A stretch of DNA of 64,000 bases. Origin: Deinococcus depolymerans. Lineage in GTDB: Bacteria > Deinococcota > Deinococci > Deinococcales > Deinococcaceae. The DNA is taken from NCBI RefSeq assembly GCF_039522025.1, contig NZ_BAAADB010000014.1, forward strand, positions 1 to 64,000, written 5' to 3'. The notes below the pieces were generated by a model. That model was not told the DNA's origin, searched no databases, and saw only the letters and a program-made list of their open reading frames with translations. Below, one piece after another: positions 18,276-26,568 of the stretch; position 1 is the stretch's first letter, and the number at the start of each line of letters is the position of its first letter. The position numbers and the translations under genes are program-made.

Positions 18276-19278
18276 CCTTCAGGGCCAGCAGTTCCGGCAC
18301 GGCCTGATCGTGGGGAAGTTCGCGCCGCTGCACCGGGGGCATATGCGGCTGCTGGACGCGGCGCTTGAGCAGTGCGAGCGCGTGAGCGTGTGGGTGTACT
18401 CCCGCCCGGACTTTCCGGAGATGCCCAGTCCGCTGCGGCGCGGCTGGATCCGGGCGCTGTACCCGGCGCGGCTGTTTCCGGGCCTGGAGTTGCTGCCGGA
18501 CGCCCCGCACCCACCCCTGAACGACGAGCCGGACGCCGTGCACCGCGGGTACGTGCGTGGCGTGCTGGACGGCTGGGGCGTGCAGCCGGACGCGGTGTTC
18601 ACGTCCGAGGGGTACGGCGAGGCGTTCGCGGTGTCGCTGGGCGCGGCGCACGTGTGCGTGGACCGGGCGCGGGCGGCCGTGCCGGTCAGCGGAACGGCGC
18701 TGCGGGCGGACGTGCACGGCCTGCGGGCGTTCCTCGATCCCGTGGTGTACGCCCACTTCGTGCGGCGCGTGGTGATCCTGGGGGCCGAGAGCACCGGCAA
18801 GAGCACCCTGACGCGGGCGCTGGGCGAGGCCTTCGGCACGACCTGGGTGCGCGAGTACGGCCGGGACGTGTACGAACGCGAGAACGGCGCGCTGAGCCCA
18901 GGGCACTTCCTGGAGATCGCGCGCGGCCACCGGGCGCTGGAGGACGAGGCCGCGCAGTCGCCCGGCGTGCGTGAATGGGTGTTCAGCGACACGAACGCCG
19001 CCACGACCCTGATGTGGTCGCACCTGCTGACCGGCACGGCCCTGGCGGAACTGAGCGCCCTGGCCGATGCCTGCCGCACCCGCTACGCGCACGCGTTCCT
19101 GTGCGACACCGACCTCCCGCACGAGCAGGACGGCTGGCGCGCGAACACCGAGGTCCGTGCCGTGCAGCAGGCGTTCATCCGGCAGGACCTCGCCACGCGC
19201 GGCGTGCCGTTCACGGTGCTGCGCGGCAGCGTGCCCGAACGGGTGGCGCAGGTGCAGGCCGCCCTGAGCGGAGCGTAA
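18268..19278 (+). CDS. nadR: NadR-like NMN adenylyltransferase/ribosylnicotinamide kinase
   Basis: A 336-residue bifunctional enzyme without the DNA-binding domain of enterobacterial NadR. Residues ~12-25 hold the nucleotidyltransferase motif GKFAPLHRGHM; the kinase domain begins near residue 168 with the P-loop GAESTGKSTL and has DTNAATTLMWS and CDTDLPHEQDGWR downstream. It makes NMN from nicotinamide riboside and NAD from NMN, completing the pathway started by NadV and PnuC. The start is a TTG inside the pnuC end; no better in-frame start precedes GKFAPLH. Confidence 0.92.
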   Translation: MPDLQGQQFRHGLIVGKFAPLHRGHMRLLDAALEQCERVSVWVYSRPDFPEMPSPLRRGWIRALYPARLFPGLELLPDAPHPPLNDEPDAVHRGYVRGVLDGWGVQPDAVFTSEGYGEAFAVSLGAAHVCVDRARAAVPVSGTALRADVHGLRAFLDPVVYAHFVRRVVILGAESTGKSTLTRALGEAFGTTWVREYGRDVYERENGALSPGHFLEIARGHRALEDEAAQSPGVREWVFSDTNAATTLMWSHLLTGTALAELSALADACRTRYAHAFLCDTDLPHEQDGWRANTEVRAVQQAFIRQDLATRGVPFTVLRGSVPERVAQVQAALSGA

Positions 19279-19286
19279 GGTAGGGC

Positions 19287-20081
19287 ATGACGACACCTGA
19301 GGGGTGGGAGGACCGCAACCGGCAGCAGTTCGACGCGCTGGCCGGCGGGTACGACCGGCTGGGGTTCCTGACGCAGGTGGCCCGCTTCGTGGCGGGGCAG
19401 GTGCCGGTCCCGCCGGGCGGCGCGGCGCTGGACGTGATGACCGGGACGGGGAGCGTGGCGCTGGCCCTGCTGGGCCGGGCGGGGTCCGTGACGGGCCTGG
19501 ATCTCTCGGAAGGCATGCTGCGGGTGGCGCGGGCCCGCGTGCCGGGCGCGGCGTTCGTGGTGGGGGACGCGGCGCACCTGCCGTTCCCGGACGGGTCGTT
19601 CGACGTGGTGGTGTGCGCCTCGGGGCTGTTCTTCGTGCCGGACATGGGCGCGGCGCTGCGCGAGTGGCGGCGGGTGGTGCGGCCGGGCGGGCAGGTGCTG
19701 TTCTCGTCGTTCGGGCGCGGCCTGCTGGGCGCCCTGCCGGGGTTGTGGCGCGCGCGGCTGGAGTCGCATGGCGTGACGCCGGGGTTCCCGCCGCTGGGCC
19801 GCATTCCCACACCGGACGCCGCGCGGGACCTGCTGCGGGGCGCGGGCCTGCGGGACGTGCAGGTGGACAGCACGGAGCTGCCGTACACGCTGGCGGGCGT
19901 GGATCACCGCTGGAATGAGATCGTGGCGGGCCTGGAGGGCCTGCCGCTGGCGGGGTTCACGCCGCACCTGCGGGCGCAGGTGGAAACCGAGCACCGCGCG
20001 GAACTCGCGCCGCTGTTCAGCGGTGGGCCGGTCACGGTGCCGCTGCCGGTGATCGTGGCGCGCGGCACCCGGCCGGAATGA
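19287..20081 (+). CDS. Class I SAM-dependent methyltransferase
   Basis: A 264-residue enzyme with the SAM-binding motif I LDVMTGTGSVAL (residues ~50-61), motif II region GLDLSEGML and FDVVVCASGLFFVPD further on. It resembles UbiE/Methyltransf_11 proteins; the substrate is unknown. It begins 8 bp after nadR, so it is probably read in the same transcript. A TAAGGT that includes the nadR stop codon lies 5 nt before its ATG and could be either a -10 box or a weak ribosome binding site. Confidence 0.85.
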   Translation: MTTPEGWEDRNRQQFDALAGGYDRLGFLTQVARFVAGQVPVPPGGAALDVMTGTGSVALALLGRAGSVTGLDLSEGMLRVARARVPGAAFVVGDAAHLPFPDGSFDVVVCASGLFFVPDMGAALREWRRVVRPGGQVLFSSFGRGLLGALPGLWRARLESHGVTPGFPPLGRIPTPDAARDLLRGAGLRDVQVDSTELPYTLAGVDHRWNEIVAGLEGLPLAGFTPHLRAQVETEHRAELAPLFSGGPVTVPLPVIVARGTRPE

Positions 20082-20133
20082 CCCCCGGGGGCGCGGCGAC
20101 TTTCGGAGGATGAACCGCCGGCCTTCCGGGGCG

Positions 20134-20139
20134 TACTGT
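20134..20139 (+). promoter_or_regulatory. -10 box TACTGT, leaderless start
   Basis: TACTGT ends 5 nt before the ATG of the TM2-domain gene, leaving no space for a Shine-Dalgarno sequence. Confidence 0.5.
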
Positions 20140-20144
20140 GGGGC

Positions 20145-20732
20145 ATGACCAGACCGGAAGACGATGGAAAGGGCACGCCGGGTAACGCGCCGTCGTGGGT
20201 GGACGAGGTGCTGGGCCGCGCGGGCACGGCCGGACCGGATGACGGGCCCCCCCAGGACCTGCGCATTCCCCAGGCGACCCCGGCCGCCCCGCCATCCCTG
20301 ACGAAACCGGCGGCACCGCAGCCGGGCCTGGAGTCGCGGCCCGTCACGCCGCCCGCCTCGAACCTGGACCGCTTCGGGGAACCGGCGCGGCCGCAGGTCC
20401 CACAGCTGCCGGGCGGCGCGGACGTGGCGCAGAAGAAGCTGATCGCGGGGCTGCTGGGCATCTTCCTGGGCAGCCTGGGCGTGCACAAGTTCTACCTGGG
20501 GAACACCACGCCCGGCGCGATCATGCTGGGCGTGAACGTGGGCGTGTGGATCGTGGCGTTCCTGCTGGGCCTGCTGACGCTGGGGTTCGGGCTGGTCATC
20601 ACGCTGCCGCTCGCCGCGCTGGTCAGCAGCGCCGTGGGCCTGCTGGGACTGGTCGAGGGCATCATCTACCTGACCAAGAGTGACGCGGACTTCGGGCGCG
20701 AGTACATCCTGGGACAGAAACCCTGGTTGTGA
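20145..20732 (+). CDS. TM2-domain membrane protein
   Basis: A 195-residue protein with a ~95-residue Pro-rich, disordered N-terminus and a C-terminal TM2 domain: KKLIAGLLGIFLGSLGVHKFYLG (first helix and turn), a second helix GVWIVAFLLGLLTLGFGLVITLPL, and a conserved acidic tail (SDADFGREYILG). The TM2 domain is known from diverse membrane proteins, but no biochemical role is established. It is a single gene between the methyltransferase and a diguanylate cyclase. Confidence 0.8.
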   Translation: MTRPEDDGKGTPGNAPSWVDEVLGRAGTAGPDDGPPQDLRIPQATPAAPPSLTKPAAPQPGLESRPVTPPASNLDRFGEPARPQVPQLPGGADVAQKKLIAGLLGIFLGSLGVHKFYLGNTTPGAIMLGVNVGVWIVAFLLGLLTLGFGLVITLPLAALVSSAVGLLGLVEGIIYLTKSDADFGREYILGQKPWL

Positions 20733-20902
20733 CGGCCGCCGCCGGCGGTGCGCGGCACCCGCCCGTCGGCGGGGACAGCAGCGGGCCGAACGCCCGGCTG
20801 TGGCGTCCATGAGATAATGCCGCCATCCGGGGGGCCAGCTTCATGAAACGTTTACGGTGGGGCTGTGCGGTTCATGTCAACGGCCCGGTGAGAGACTGCG
20901 GC

Positions 20903-22420
20903 ATGACGGTTCACCCGCCCCTGCTGACGGCCCGCTGGTGGGGCGTGGGGGTGGTCACTGCGCTGCTGCTGTGTACGGCCGTGCTGACCCTGCTGCTGAC
21001 CGGCCGGCCCGGCGCGGCCGTGTACGGCTCCGGCCTCGTCCGCGTGCTGGCACTCACGCTGCTGGCCGCTGCCGCCGCCCGCGCCCCCGCGGCGCTGCGG
21101 CCCATGTTCCGCCGCCTGCTGGCCGCCACGCTGACGTACGTGACGGCCGAGACGGTGTTCATCTTCACCTCCCCGTCCCTGCTGATCTCGACCGGGCAGC
21201 CCAGCTTCGCGGACGCGCTGTACCTGCTGTTCTACCCGCTGGTGCTGTGGGCGCTGCGGCCCCTGCGGATCGGGCGGCAACTGCCGCTGATGCCGCAACT
21301 GAACATCCTGGCCACCACCCTGACCATCGTGCTGCCGCTGTACGTGCTGCTGGCACGGCAACTGCCCGGACAGCAGGTGTCGTGGTGGATGGGCGCCCTT
21401 TACCCCGCGCTGGACGCCTGGGTGCTCAGCACCCTGCTGGCCCTGCTGTTCACGCGCCGCCGCCTGCCCCTGGTGGCCCTGCCGGTCCTCACGGGCGTCC
21501 TGCTGGTCGTGCTGGGCGACCTCGCCTACCTGATTCTCAGTTCACGCGGGATGTACTCGCCGCTGCATCCCGTCACGGCGCTGTGGACGTCCGCGATGGC
21601 CGCGTTCGGCCTGTCCGCGCTGCGGGTCCTGACCGCCGGCACCGACCCGGCCTGGAACCGGCCTATCTGGGTCCCGAGGCTGGTGCAGCTGGGGCCGTAC
21701 GTGGCCCTGGGGGTCGCCGTCCTCACCTGGGTGCTGGTCTCGGACGGCGGCACCGTCGAGCAGGTCGCGTTCAGCGGAATCATGGCGCTCACGGCGCTGC
21801 TGCTGGCCCGCCAGGAACTGCTGGGGGTCCGGCAGCGCCGCCTGACCGCCCGCCTGCGCGCCGCCGCGCGGGCCCTGCAGGGCAGCCGCCGGGACCTATG
21901 GCGGCAGCTGCACACCGACGACCTGACCGGCCTGCCCAACCGCCGCGCCTGCCTGGACCGCCTGGACAGCTGGCTGGCGCAACACCCGGGCAGGACCGAC
22001 GTGGGCGTGCTGTTCCTCGACTTGGACGGCTTCAAGAACGTGAACGACAGGTACGGGCACGCGGCGGGCGACGAGGTGCTGCGCGTGACGGGACAGCGGC
22101 TGGCGGGACTGGCCACGCGGGAACAGGAGCTGCTGCCCGCCCGCCTGAGCGGGGACGAGTTCGCGCTGGTGTTCCTGGGCAGCCCGGAACGCGGTGAGTC
22201 GCTGGCACGGCAGGTCGGGACCCTGATCACGCGGCCGATTGATCTGCCGGACGGTCAGACGCTCACGACCGCCGGTTCGCTCGGGCAGATGCACAGCCGC
22301 CAGGTGGCCGGCGTGACCACCAGCGCCCTGCTGTCCGGCGCGGACCACGCCATGTACCGCGTGAAACGCGAACGCAAAGGCGAGCGTGCGGCGGAACACA
22401 CGCCCACCCTGTTCGACTGA
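20903..22420 (+). CDS. Membrane-bound diguanylate cyclase
   Basis: About 505 residues: nine or so membrane helices over the first ~320 residues with no recognisable ligand domain, then a GGDEF domain starting at DDLTGLPNRRACLDRL. The active-site motif is SGDEF, an accepted variant, so c-di-GMP synthesis is likely. The allosteric I-site position reads REQE instead of RxxD, so product inhibition may be weakened. Start choice is uncertain: the ATG at 20903 directly precedes the first helix, but an ATG at 20843 has a GATAAT box about 24 nt upstream and would add 20 residues. Repeat R2 directly abuts the stop codon. Confidence 0.85.
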   Translation: MTVHPPLLTARWWGVGVVTALLLCTAVLTLLLTGRPGAAVYGSGLVRVLALTLLAAAAARAPAALRPMFRRLLAATLTYVTAETVFIFTSPSLLISTGQPSFADALYLLFYPLVLWALRPLRIGRQLPLMPQLNILATTLTIVLPLYVLLARQLPGQQVSWWMGALYPALDAWVLSTLLALLFTRRRLPLVALPVLTGVLLVVLGDLAYLILSSRGMYSPLHPVTALWTSAMAAFGLSALRVLTAGTDPAWNRPIWVPRLVQLGPYVALGVAVLTWVLVSDGGTVEQVAFSGIMALTALLLARQELLGVRQRRLTARLRAAARALQGSRRDLWRQLHTDDLTGLPNRRACLDRLDSWLAQHPGRTDVGVLFLDLDGFKNVNDRYGHAAGDEVLRVTGQRLAGLATREQELLPARLSGDEFALVFLGSPERGESLARQVGTLITRPIDLPDGQTLTTAGSLGQMHSRQVAGVTTSALLSGADHAMYRVKRERKGERAAEHTPTLFD

Positions 22421-22505
22421 TACGGACTCCGATTGAATGGGCTGCAAAGCCCGTTCAATCCGAGCGGATGGGACCCGTAGGCCCCGGGTTCCGGCCGGAC
22501 GGACC
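22421..22505 (+). repeat. Dispersed TACGGACTCCG repeat, copy R2
   Basis: Begins TACGGACTCCGATTGAAT immediately after the TGA of the diguanylate cyclase gene. The head folds as a hairpin (ATTGAATGGGCT with AGCCCGTTCAAT) and is followed by CCGAGCGGATG and a GGGTTCCGG tail remnant. It lies between convergent genes and may act as a terminator. Confidence 0.85.
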
Positions 22506-22508
22506 GGG

Positions 22509-23771
22509 CTACAGCGCCTGCTCGATGTCCGCTTTCAGGTCCGACAGGGCCTCGACGCCCACGCTCATGCGGATGGTCAGGGGCGTGACCCCCGCGGCGT
22601 GGCGGGCCGCCTCGGGCACGCGGGCGTGCGTGGTCGTCCAGGGATGCACGACCAGCGTCCGCACGTCCCCCAGGTTCGGGGCGATGCGCAGCACCCGCAC
22701 GCGCGACAGGAACGCGCCGGGGTCCGTCACCTCGAAGGTCAGGACCGCGCCCTGCCCGGCCTGCAGGTACGTCTGCGCGAGGTGGTGGTGCGGGTGGCTG
22801 CCCAGGCCGGGGTAACTGACCTTCCCGACGCGCGGGTGCGCCTCCAGCCACGCGGCCAGGCCCAGCGCGGTGGCACTCTCGCGTTCCAGGCGCAGGGCGA
22901 GCGTCTCGAGGCCCTGCGCGATCAGGAACGCACTGTGCGGGGCCAGCGTCATGCCCAGCTGGTGCGCGCCGAACCAGCGTTGCCGCCACGCGAGGGCCGC
23001 GTCGCCCCGCACGCGGAGGATGCTCTGCTCGCCGCCCTCGGTGTAGAGGGGGTTGCGGGTCAGGTCGTGCCCGGTGCCGACCGTGACGGCCCCGCCCAGC
23101 ACGCTGCCGTGCCCGCCCGCCCACTTGGTCAGGGACTGACTGACGATGTCCGCGCCGTGCGCGAGCGGCCGGCACAGGAACCCCACGCCGCCGCAGGTGT
23201 TGTCGATGGCCAGCAGCGCCCCGTGCGCGTGCGCGATGTCCGCGAAGGCACGGATGTCCGCGATGTCCCCGGCGGGGTTGCTGATCATCTCGGCCCAGAC
23301 GAGCCGCGTGTTGGGTTGCAGGGCGGCCCGCACGGCCTCGGGGGTGTTGTCCACCAGCGTGGCCGTGATGCCCATCAGCGGCAGGATGTTACCCAGCATC
23401 CCGGTCGTCCCGCCGAACAGGCTGCTGGCCGACACCACATGGTCCCCGGCGCGGCACACGCTGAGAATCGCGGTCAGGGTGGCCGCCTGCCCGCTCGCCA
23501 CGGCGACGGTGGCCGCGCCGCCCTCCAGCGTCGTGATCCGTTCCTCCAGGGCCCGCACGGTCGGGTTCTGCAGCCGGGCGTAACTCAGGCCGGTGTTCTG
23601 CTGGAACTCGGCCTGCGCCTCTTCCAGCGTGTCGAACTGGAACGCGGCGGCCGCGTGGATCGGGAAGCCGATGGTCTGCCCCAGTCCGCGCGGAATGCTG
23701 CTCTGCACGGCGGTCGTCTCGTAACTCCAGTCGTCGGCGGGGTGGGCGGCCGGGCGGGGCGTGTCGGTCAT
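22509..23771 (-). CDS. O-acetylhomoserine sulfhydrylase-like PLP enzyme
   Basis: A 420-residue enzyme of the Cys/Met metabolism PLP family. Landmarks are SYARLQNPTVRALEERITTLEGG (residues ~65-87), VASGQAATLTAILSVC, and SQSLTKWAGGHG, which carries the PLP-binding Lys. The length and the sequence YETTAVQSSIPRGLG at the start fit MetY-type O-acetylhomoserine aminocarboxypropyltransferases, which add sulfide to make homocysteine; a cystathionine gamma-synthase role cannot be excluded. A TAGCGT box ends 6 nt before the ATG, and the promoter overlaps that of the divergent Nudix gene. Confidence 0.88.
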   Translation of the reverse strand: MTDTPRPAAHPADDWSYETTAVQSSIPRGLGQTIGFPIHAAAAFQFDTLEEAQAEFQQNTGLSYARLQNPTVRALEERITTLEGGAATVAVASGQAATLTAILSVCRAGDHVVSASSLFGGTTGMLGNILPLMGITATLVDNTPEAVRAALQPNTRLVWAEMISNPAGDIADIRAFADIAHAHGALLAIDNTCGGVGFLCRPLAHGADIVSQSLTKWAGGHGSVLGGAVTVGTGHDLTRNPLYTEGGEQSILRVRGDAALAWRQRWFGAHQLGMTLAPHSAFLIAQGLETLALRLERESATALGLAAWLEAHPRVGKVSYPGLGSHPHHHLAQTYLQAGQGAVLTFEVTDPGAFLSRVRVLRIAPNLGDVRTLVVHPWTTTHARVPEAARHAAGVTPLTIRMSVGVEALSDLKADIEQAL

Positions 23772-23777
23772 GCCTTC

Positions 23778-23804
23778 ACGCTACGCCCCGCGCCGCGCTA
23801 GGGT
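23778..23804. promoter_or_regulatory. Overlapping divergent -10 boxes
   Basis: TAGCGT on the minus strand (23778-23783) ends 6 nt before the sulfhydrylase ATG, and TAGGGT on the plus strand (23799-23804) ends 7 nt before the Nudix ATG. The start codons are only 40 bp apart, so each promoter's -35 region would cover the other's -10. Confidence 0.5.
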
Positions 23805-23811
23805 GCCGGGC

Positions 23812-24309
23812 ATGTCCGACCCAGCCGGCCTCCCCCTGCCTCCCCTGCCCGCCACGCTGTCCGTGGGCGTCAGCGTCCTCGTTCAGGACGAGGCGGGGCG
23901 CGTGCTGCTGCAACGGCGCGGTGACGACGGCCGCTGGGGCACGCCCGGCGGACACCTGAACCCCGGCGAGACCTTCCTGCAGGCCGCGCAGCGCGAACTG
24001 TTCGAGGAGACCGGCCTGATCTGCCCGGACCTTCACCTGATGCCGCTGCCCGACGCCCTGATCGACGGTCCTGCCTTCCGGATCAGCACGCCCATCGGCG
24101 CGGCGTACCAGGTGGGCCTGCGTGCCCGCGGGACCCTCAGCGCCGCGGCGCTGGACCTCGCCGCGCCCGACGACAGCGGCGAGACCCTGGCCCTGGCGTG
24201 GTTCCCGCTGAGCGACCTGCCGCCCCTGAGCGGCGCGATCAACGTCGCCAGCCTGAACCTGCTGCGCCGCGAGCAGGGCCTGCCGGACCTGCCCCTGCCC
24301 CCGGCCTAG
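23812..24309 (+). CDS. Nudix hydrolase
   Basis: A 165-residue pyrophosphohydrolase. The Nudix box reads GGHLNPGETFLQAAQRELFEETGL (residues ~45-68) with all catalytic Glu residues. It is strikingly similar to the first half of the tandem Nudix protein encoded at 26565 (shared QRRGDDG.WG, RELFEETGL, CPDL, DDSGETL), so the two are paralogues. The substrate is unknown; Deinococcus genomes carry many Nudix enzymes. The start is supported by a -10 box 7 nt upstream. Confidence 0.9.
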   Translation: MSDPAGLPLPPLPATLSVGVSVLVQDEAGRVLLQRRGDDGRWGTPGGHLNPGETFLQAAQRELFEETGLICPDLHLMPLPDALIDGPAFRISTPIGAAYQVGLRARGTLSAAALDLAAPDDSGETLALAWFPLSDLPPLSGAINVASLNLLRREQGLPDLPLPPA

Positions 24310-24417
24310 AGCAGTTGCCGGGAAAGAGGCCGTCTGTCTGGCCGGGCGGACCTGCAACGCTCCGCAGGAGAGCGGGTGTGGAAGGGCCGGACGGACTGGC
24401 ACAGCGGCGAAGCAGAG

Positions 24418-24457
24418 AATGGAGGCGTCGGAACAACCGACGTCCGGTGCCTCCATT
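24418..24457. terminator. Nested hairpin upstream of the lipoprotein gene
   Basis: AATGGAGGC (24418-24426) pairs with GCCTCCATT (24449-24457), and inside it GTCGG pairs with CCGAC. It lies between the Nudix gene and the next promoter in a 227-bp gap with nothing else recognised, and probably terminates the Nudix transcript. Confidence 0.5.
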
Positions 24458-24524
24458 CGGAGAACAGCGCGCGGCTGACGGGGGGGGTGCGTCATGTCCG
24501 CACGACAGCGTTCTGACGACTCCC

Positions 24525-24530
24525 TACGCT
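24525..24530 (+). promoter_or_regulatory. -10 box TACGCT, leaderless GTG start
   Basis: TACGCT ends 6 nt before the GTG at 24537. The nearby ATG at 24535 is followed at once by a stop, so the GTG is the real start. Confidence 0.5.
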
Positions 24531-24536
24531 GAACAT

Positions 24537-25778
24537 GTGAAACGTTCCCTTGCCCTGCTGACCGTCGGCGCCCTGCTCCTCGCCTCCTGCGACCGCACCA
24601 CCACCCCCACGCAGCCCACCACGCCGGTCCCGGTTGACCCGGCCGTCACGGAACCCGCCGCGCCCGTCGCGGGTCAGAGCGTGGAGGTGCAGAACGTGCC
24701 GGGCACCGCCCAGAGTGCCGCCAAGCAGATGGCCGCCATGACCGACCCGAACAACCCGGACCTGGACCCCGACCTGAAAACCCTGCTGGGGCTGCTGGGC
24801 ATGGGCGGCGCGCCTGTCGGCCCGAATGGCCTGGACCTGCGCGGCGCCGCGTCGTTCGGGAAGAACTTCGTGCAGGGCCTCGGCGGGCAGGGGCGCGTGA
24901 CCACGCAGGCCCTGACGCCCGTGAAGAACACCCTGCCCACCGGGACCGACACCATCGGCCGTGACGGGAAACGCTCGCACACCAGCACGCCCACCGACGG
25001 CTACGTGATGGTGGACGCCCGCTCTGACCTGCGCGTCGAGGCGAACTGGAAGGTCGGCGGCGCCGCGACCGTCTGGGTGAACAACGGGTACGCGTACGAC
25101 CCGAACACCTGGCAGCCGGTCCCCCGTCAGCAGGAAGTGCCGACCAACGCGACCGGCCGCGTCACCGTCTCCGGCAAGACCGTGGCGGGCCTGAAGTTCA
25201 GCATGACGCCCGGCGACTGCCTGAACAGCGCCGGTCCCACCGCGCTGACCCTGAGCGGCTGGGCGGGCCGCGAGACGAACGCCCCCGCCAGCCTGGACCT
25301 GAGGTATGCCTGGACCGAGAAGGACGTGCTGCTCAGCGGCTCGGCGCAGTACGCGACCACCAGGAACAAAGTGGCGGCCAGCCTGAAACTGAACGTGACC
25401 GGCACCACCCGCGACCGCTGCGGCGCGGCCTTCGCGTTCACGCCCACCCGCGCCGACCTGACCGGCACGCTGGACATCCCCAGCCACAGGACCGAACTGA
25501 ACGTGTACCTGCGCGACCTGAGCAACCTGGAATTCAGCGAGAAGGCCATGAGCGCCCCCAACGCCCTGGACCGGATCGGCGGCACCCTGAACGCCGCCCT
25601 GAGCTTCAACGGCAAGGCCGTCGTGACCGCCTTCGGACCGCTGGCCGACGGGAACGACATGGACCTGCAGCCGGGCGATCAGGTGAAATTCCGCTACGTC
25701 AAGAGCGGCAAACTGGTCGAAACGGACTTCCGCACCGCCGAGAAGGACCTGCAGGAACTCGCCAACCCGCGCCGCTGA
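24537..25778 (+). CDS. Lipoprotein of unknown function
   Basis: A 413-residue exported protein. It starts with a short lipoprotein signal (KRSLALLTVGALLLASC) whose lipobox LLAS-C places the lipidated Cys at residue 18. A Pro/Thr-rich linker follows to about residue 50. The rest is beta-rich with no recognised domain; two further Cys residues (in PGDCLNSAG and TRDRCGAAF) may form a disulfide. It probably sits on the cell envelope. Start GTG is set by the -10 box. It stands alone with a strong terminator. Confidence 0.8.
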   Translation: MKRSLALLTVGALLLASCDRTTTPTQPTTPVPVDPAVTEPAAPVAGQSVEVQNVPGTAQSAAKQMAAMTDPNNPDLDPDLKTLLGLLGMGGAPVGPNGLDLRGAASFGKNFVQGLGGQGRVTTQALTPVKNTLPTGTDTIGRDGKRSHTSTPTDGYVMVDARSDLRVEANWKVGGAATVWVNNGYAYDPNTWQPVPRQQEVPTNATGRVTVSGKTVAGLKFSMTPGDCLNSAGPTALTLSGWAGRETNAPASLDLRYAWTEKDVLLSGSAQYATTRNKVAASLKLNVTGTTRDRCGAAFAFTPTRADLTGTLDIPSHRTELNVYLRDLSNLEFSEKAMSAPNALDRIGGTLNAALSFNGKAVVTAFGPLADGNDMDLQPGDQVKFRYVKSGKLVETDFRTAEKDLQELANPRR

Positions 25779-25788
25779 GCGCACGCAA

Positions 25789-25826
25789 ACAGGACAGGCC
25801 GGAGCACCCGCCCCGGCCTGTCCTGT
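25789..25826 (+). terminator. Intrinsic terminator
   Basis: A perfect 14-bp stem (25789-25802 with 25813-25826) with a 10-nt loop, 11 bp after the lipoprotein stop codon; only a short T-containing tail follows. Confidence 0.8.
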
Positions 25827-25855
25827 CTGCGGCCGCGCCGGCGTGGGCGGTGCGG

Positions 25856-25861
25856 TAGCGT
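25856..25861 (+). promoter_or_regulatory. -10 box TAGCGT, leaderless start
   Basis: TAGCGT ends 5 nt before the ATG at 25867; it argues against the in-frame GTG at 25843. Confidence 0.45.
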
Positions 25862-25866
25862 GGTTC

Positions 25867-26568
25867 ATGCGGATCGAGGACATGAACTGGGCCATGGTGG
25901 CCGAGACGCTGCGCGCGGAGGACCGCTGCGTGCTGCCGCTGGGCTGCACCGAGCAGCACGCGACCCTGAGTCTGGCGACCGACACGCGCCTCGCCGCGCG
26001 GGTGGCGGCCGAGGCGGCCGAGGGGCTGGGCGTGCCGGTGTTCCCGGCGCTACCGTACGGGGTGACGCCATCGTTCACGGCGTACCCGGGCACCGTGAGC
26101 CTGCGGGTGGGCACGTACCTGGCGCTGCTGGACGACCTGCTGTCGGGCCTGCACGCGCAGGGGTTCCGGCGGATCCTGATCGTGAACGGGCACGGCGGGA
26201 ACTCGCCGGGGCAGGGGTGGCTCGGGGAGTGGCTGGCGCGGCACCCGGACGCGCGGGTGCAGTGGCATAACTGGTGGAACGCGCCGCGCACCTGGGCGGC
26301 CGTGCAGGCCACAGATGAACTGGCGAGCCACGCGAGCTGGATGGAGAACTTCCCCTGGACGCGCCTGGAGGGCGTGGCGGCCCCCGAGGAACGCAAACCC
26401 ATGGTGGACGTGGCGGCCCTGCGGCAACTGCCGCCCGCGCTGGTCCGGGAGCGGCTGGGCGACGGGAATTACGGCGGGCTGCACCGCCGCCCGGACCGGG
26501 AGATGCAGCGCATCTGGCAGGAGGCCGTCGCAGAGACGCGCGCCCTGCTCCAGGGAGGCTGGGCGTGA
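25867..26568 (+). CDS. Creatininase-family amidohydrolase
   Basis: A 233-residue metal-dependent hydrolase. Family motifs are PLGCTEQHATLSLATDT (residues ~24-40, metal-binding Glu, His and Asp), GVTPSFTAYPGTVSL near 65-80 and VNGHGGNSPGQGW near 105. Members cleave cyclic or linear amides (creatinine, FAPy intermediates in cofactor pathways); the substrate here is unknown. Its stop overlaps the GTG of the downstream tandem Nudix gene, so both are made together, perhaps acting on nucleotide-derived compounds. Confidence 0.85.
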   Translation: MRIEDMNWAMVAETLRAEDRCVLPLGCTEQHATLSLATDTRLAARVAAEAAEGLGVPVFPALPYGVTPSFTAYPGTVSLRVGTYLALLDDLLSGLHAQGFRRILIVNGHGGNSPGQGWLGEWLARHPDARVQWHNWWNAPRTWAAVQATDELASHASWMENFPWTRLEGVAAPEERKPMVDVAALRQLPPALVRERLGDGNYGGLHRRPDREMQRIWQEAVAETRALLQGGWA

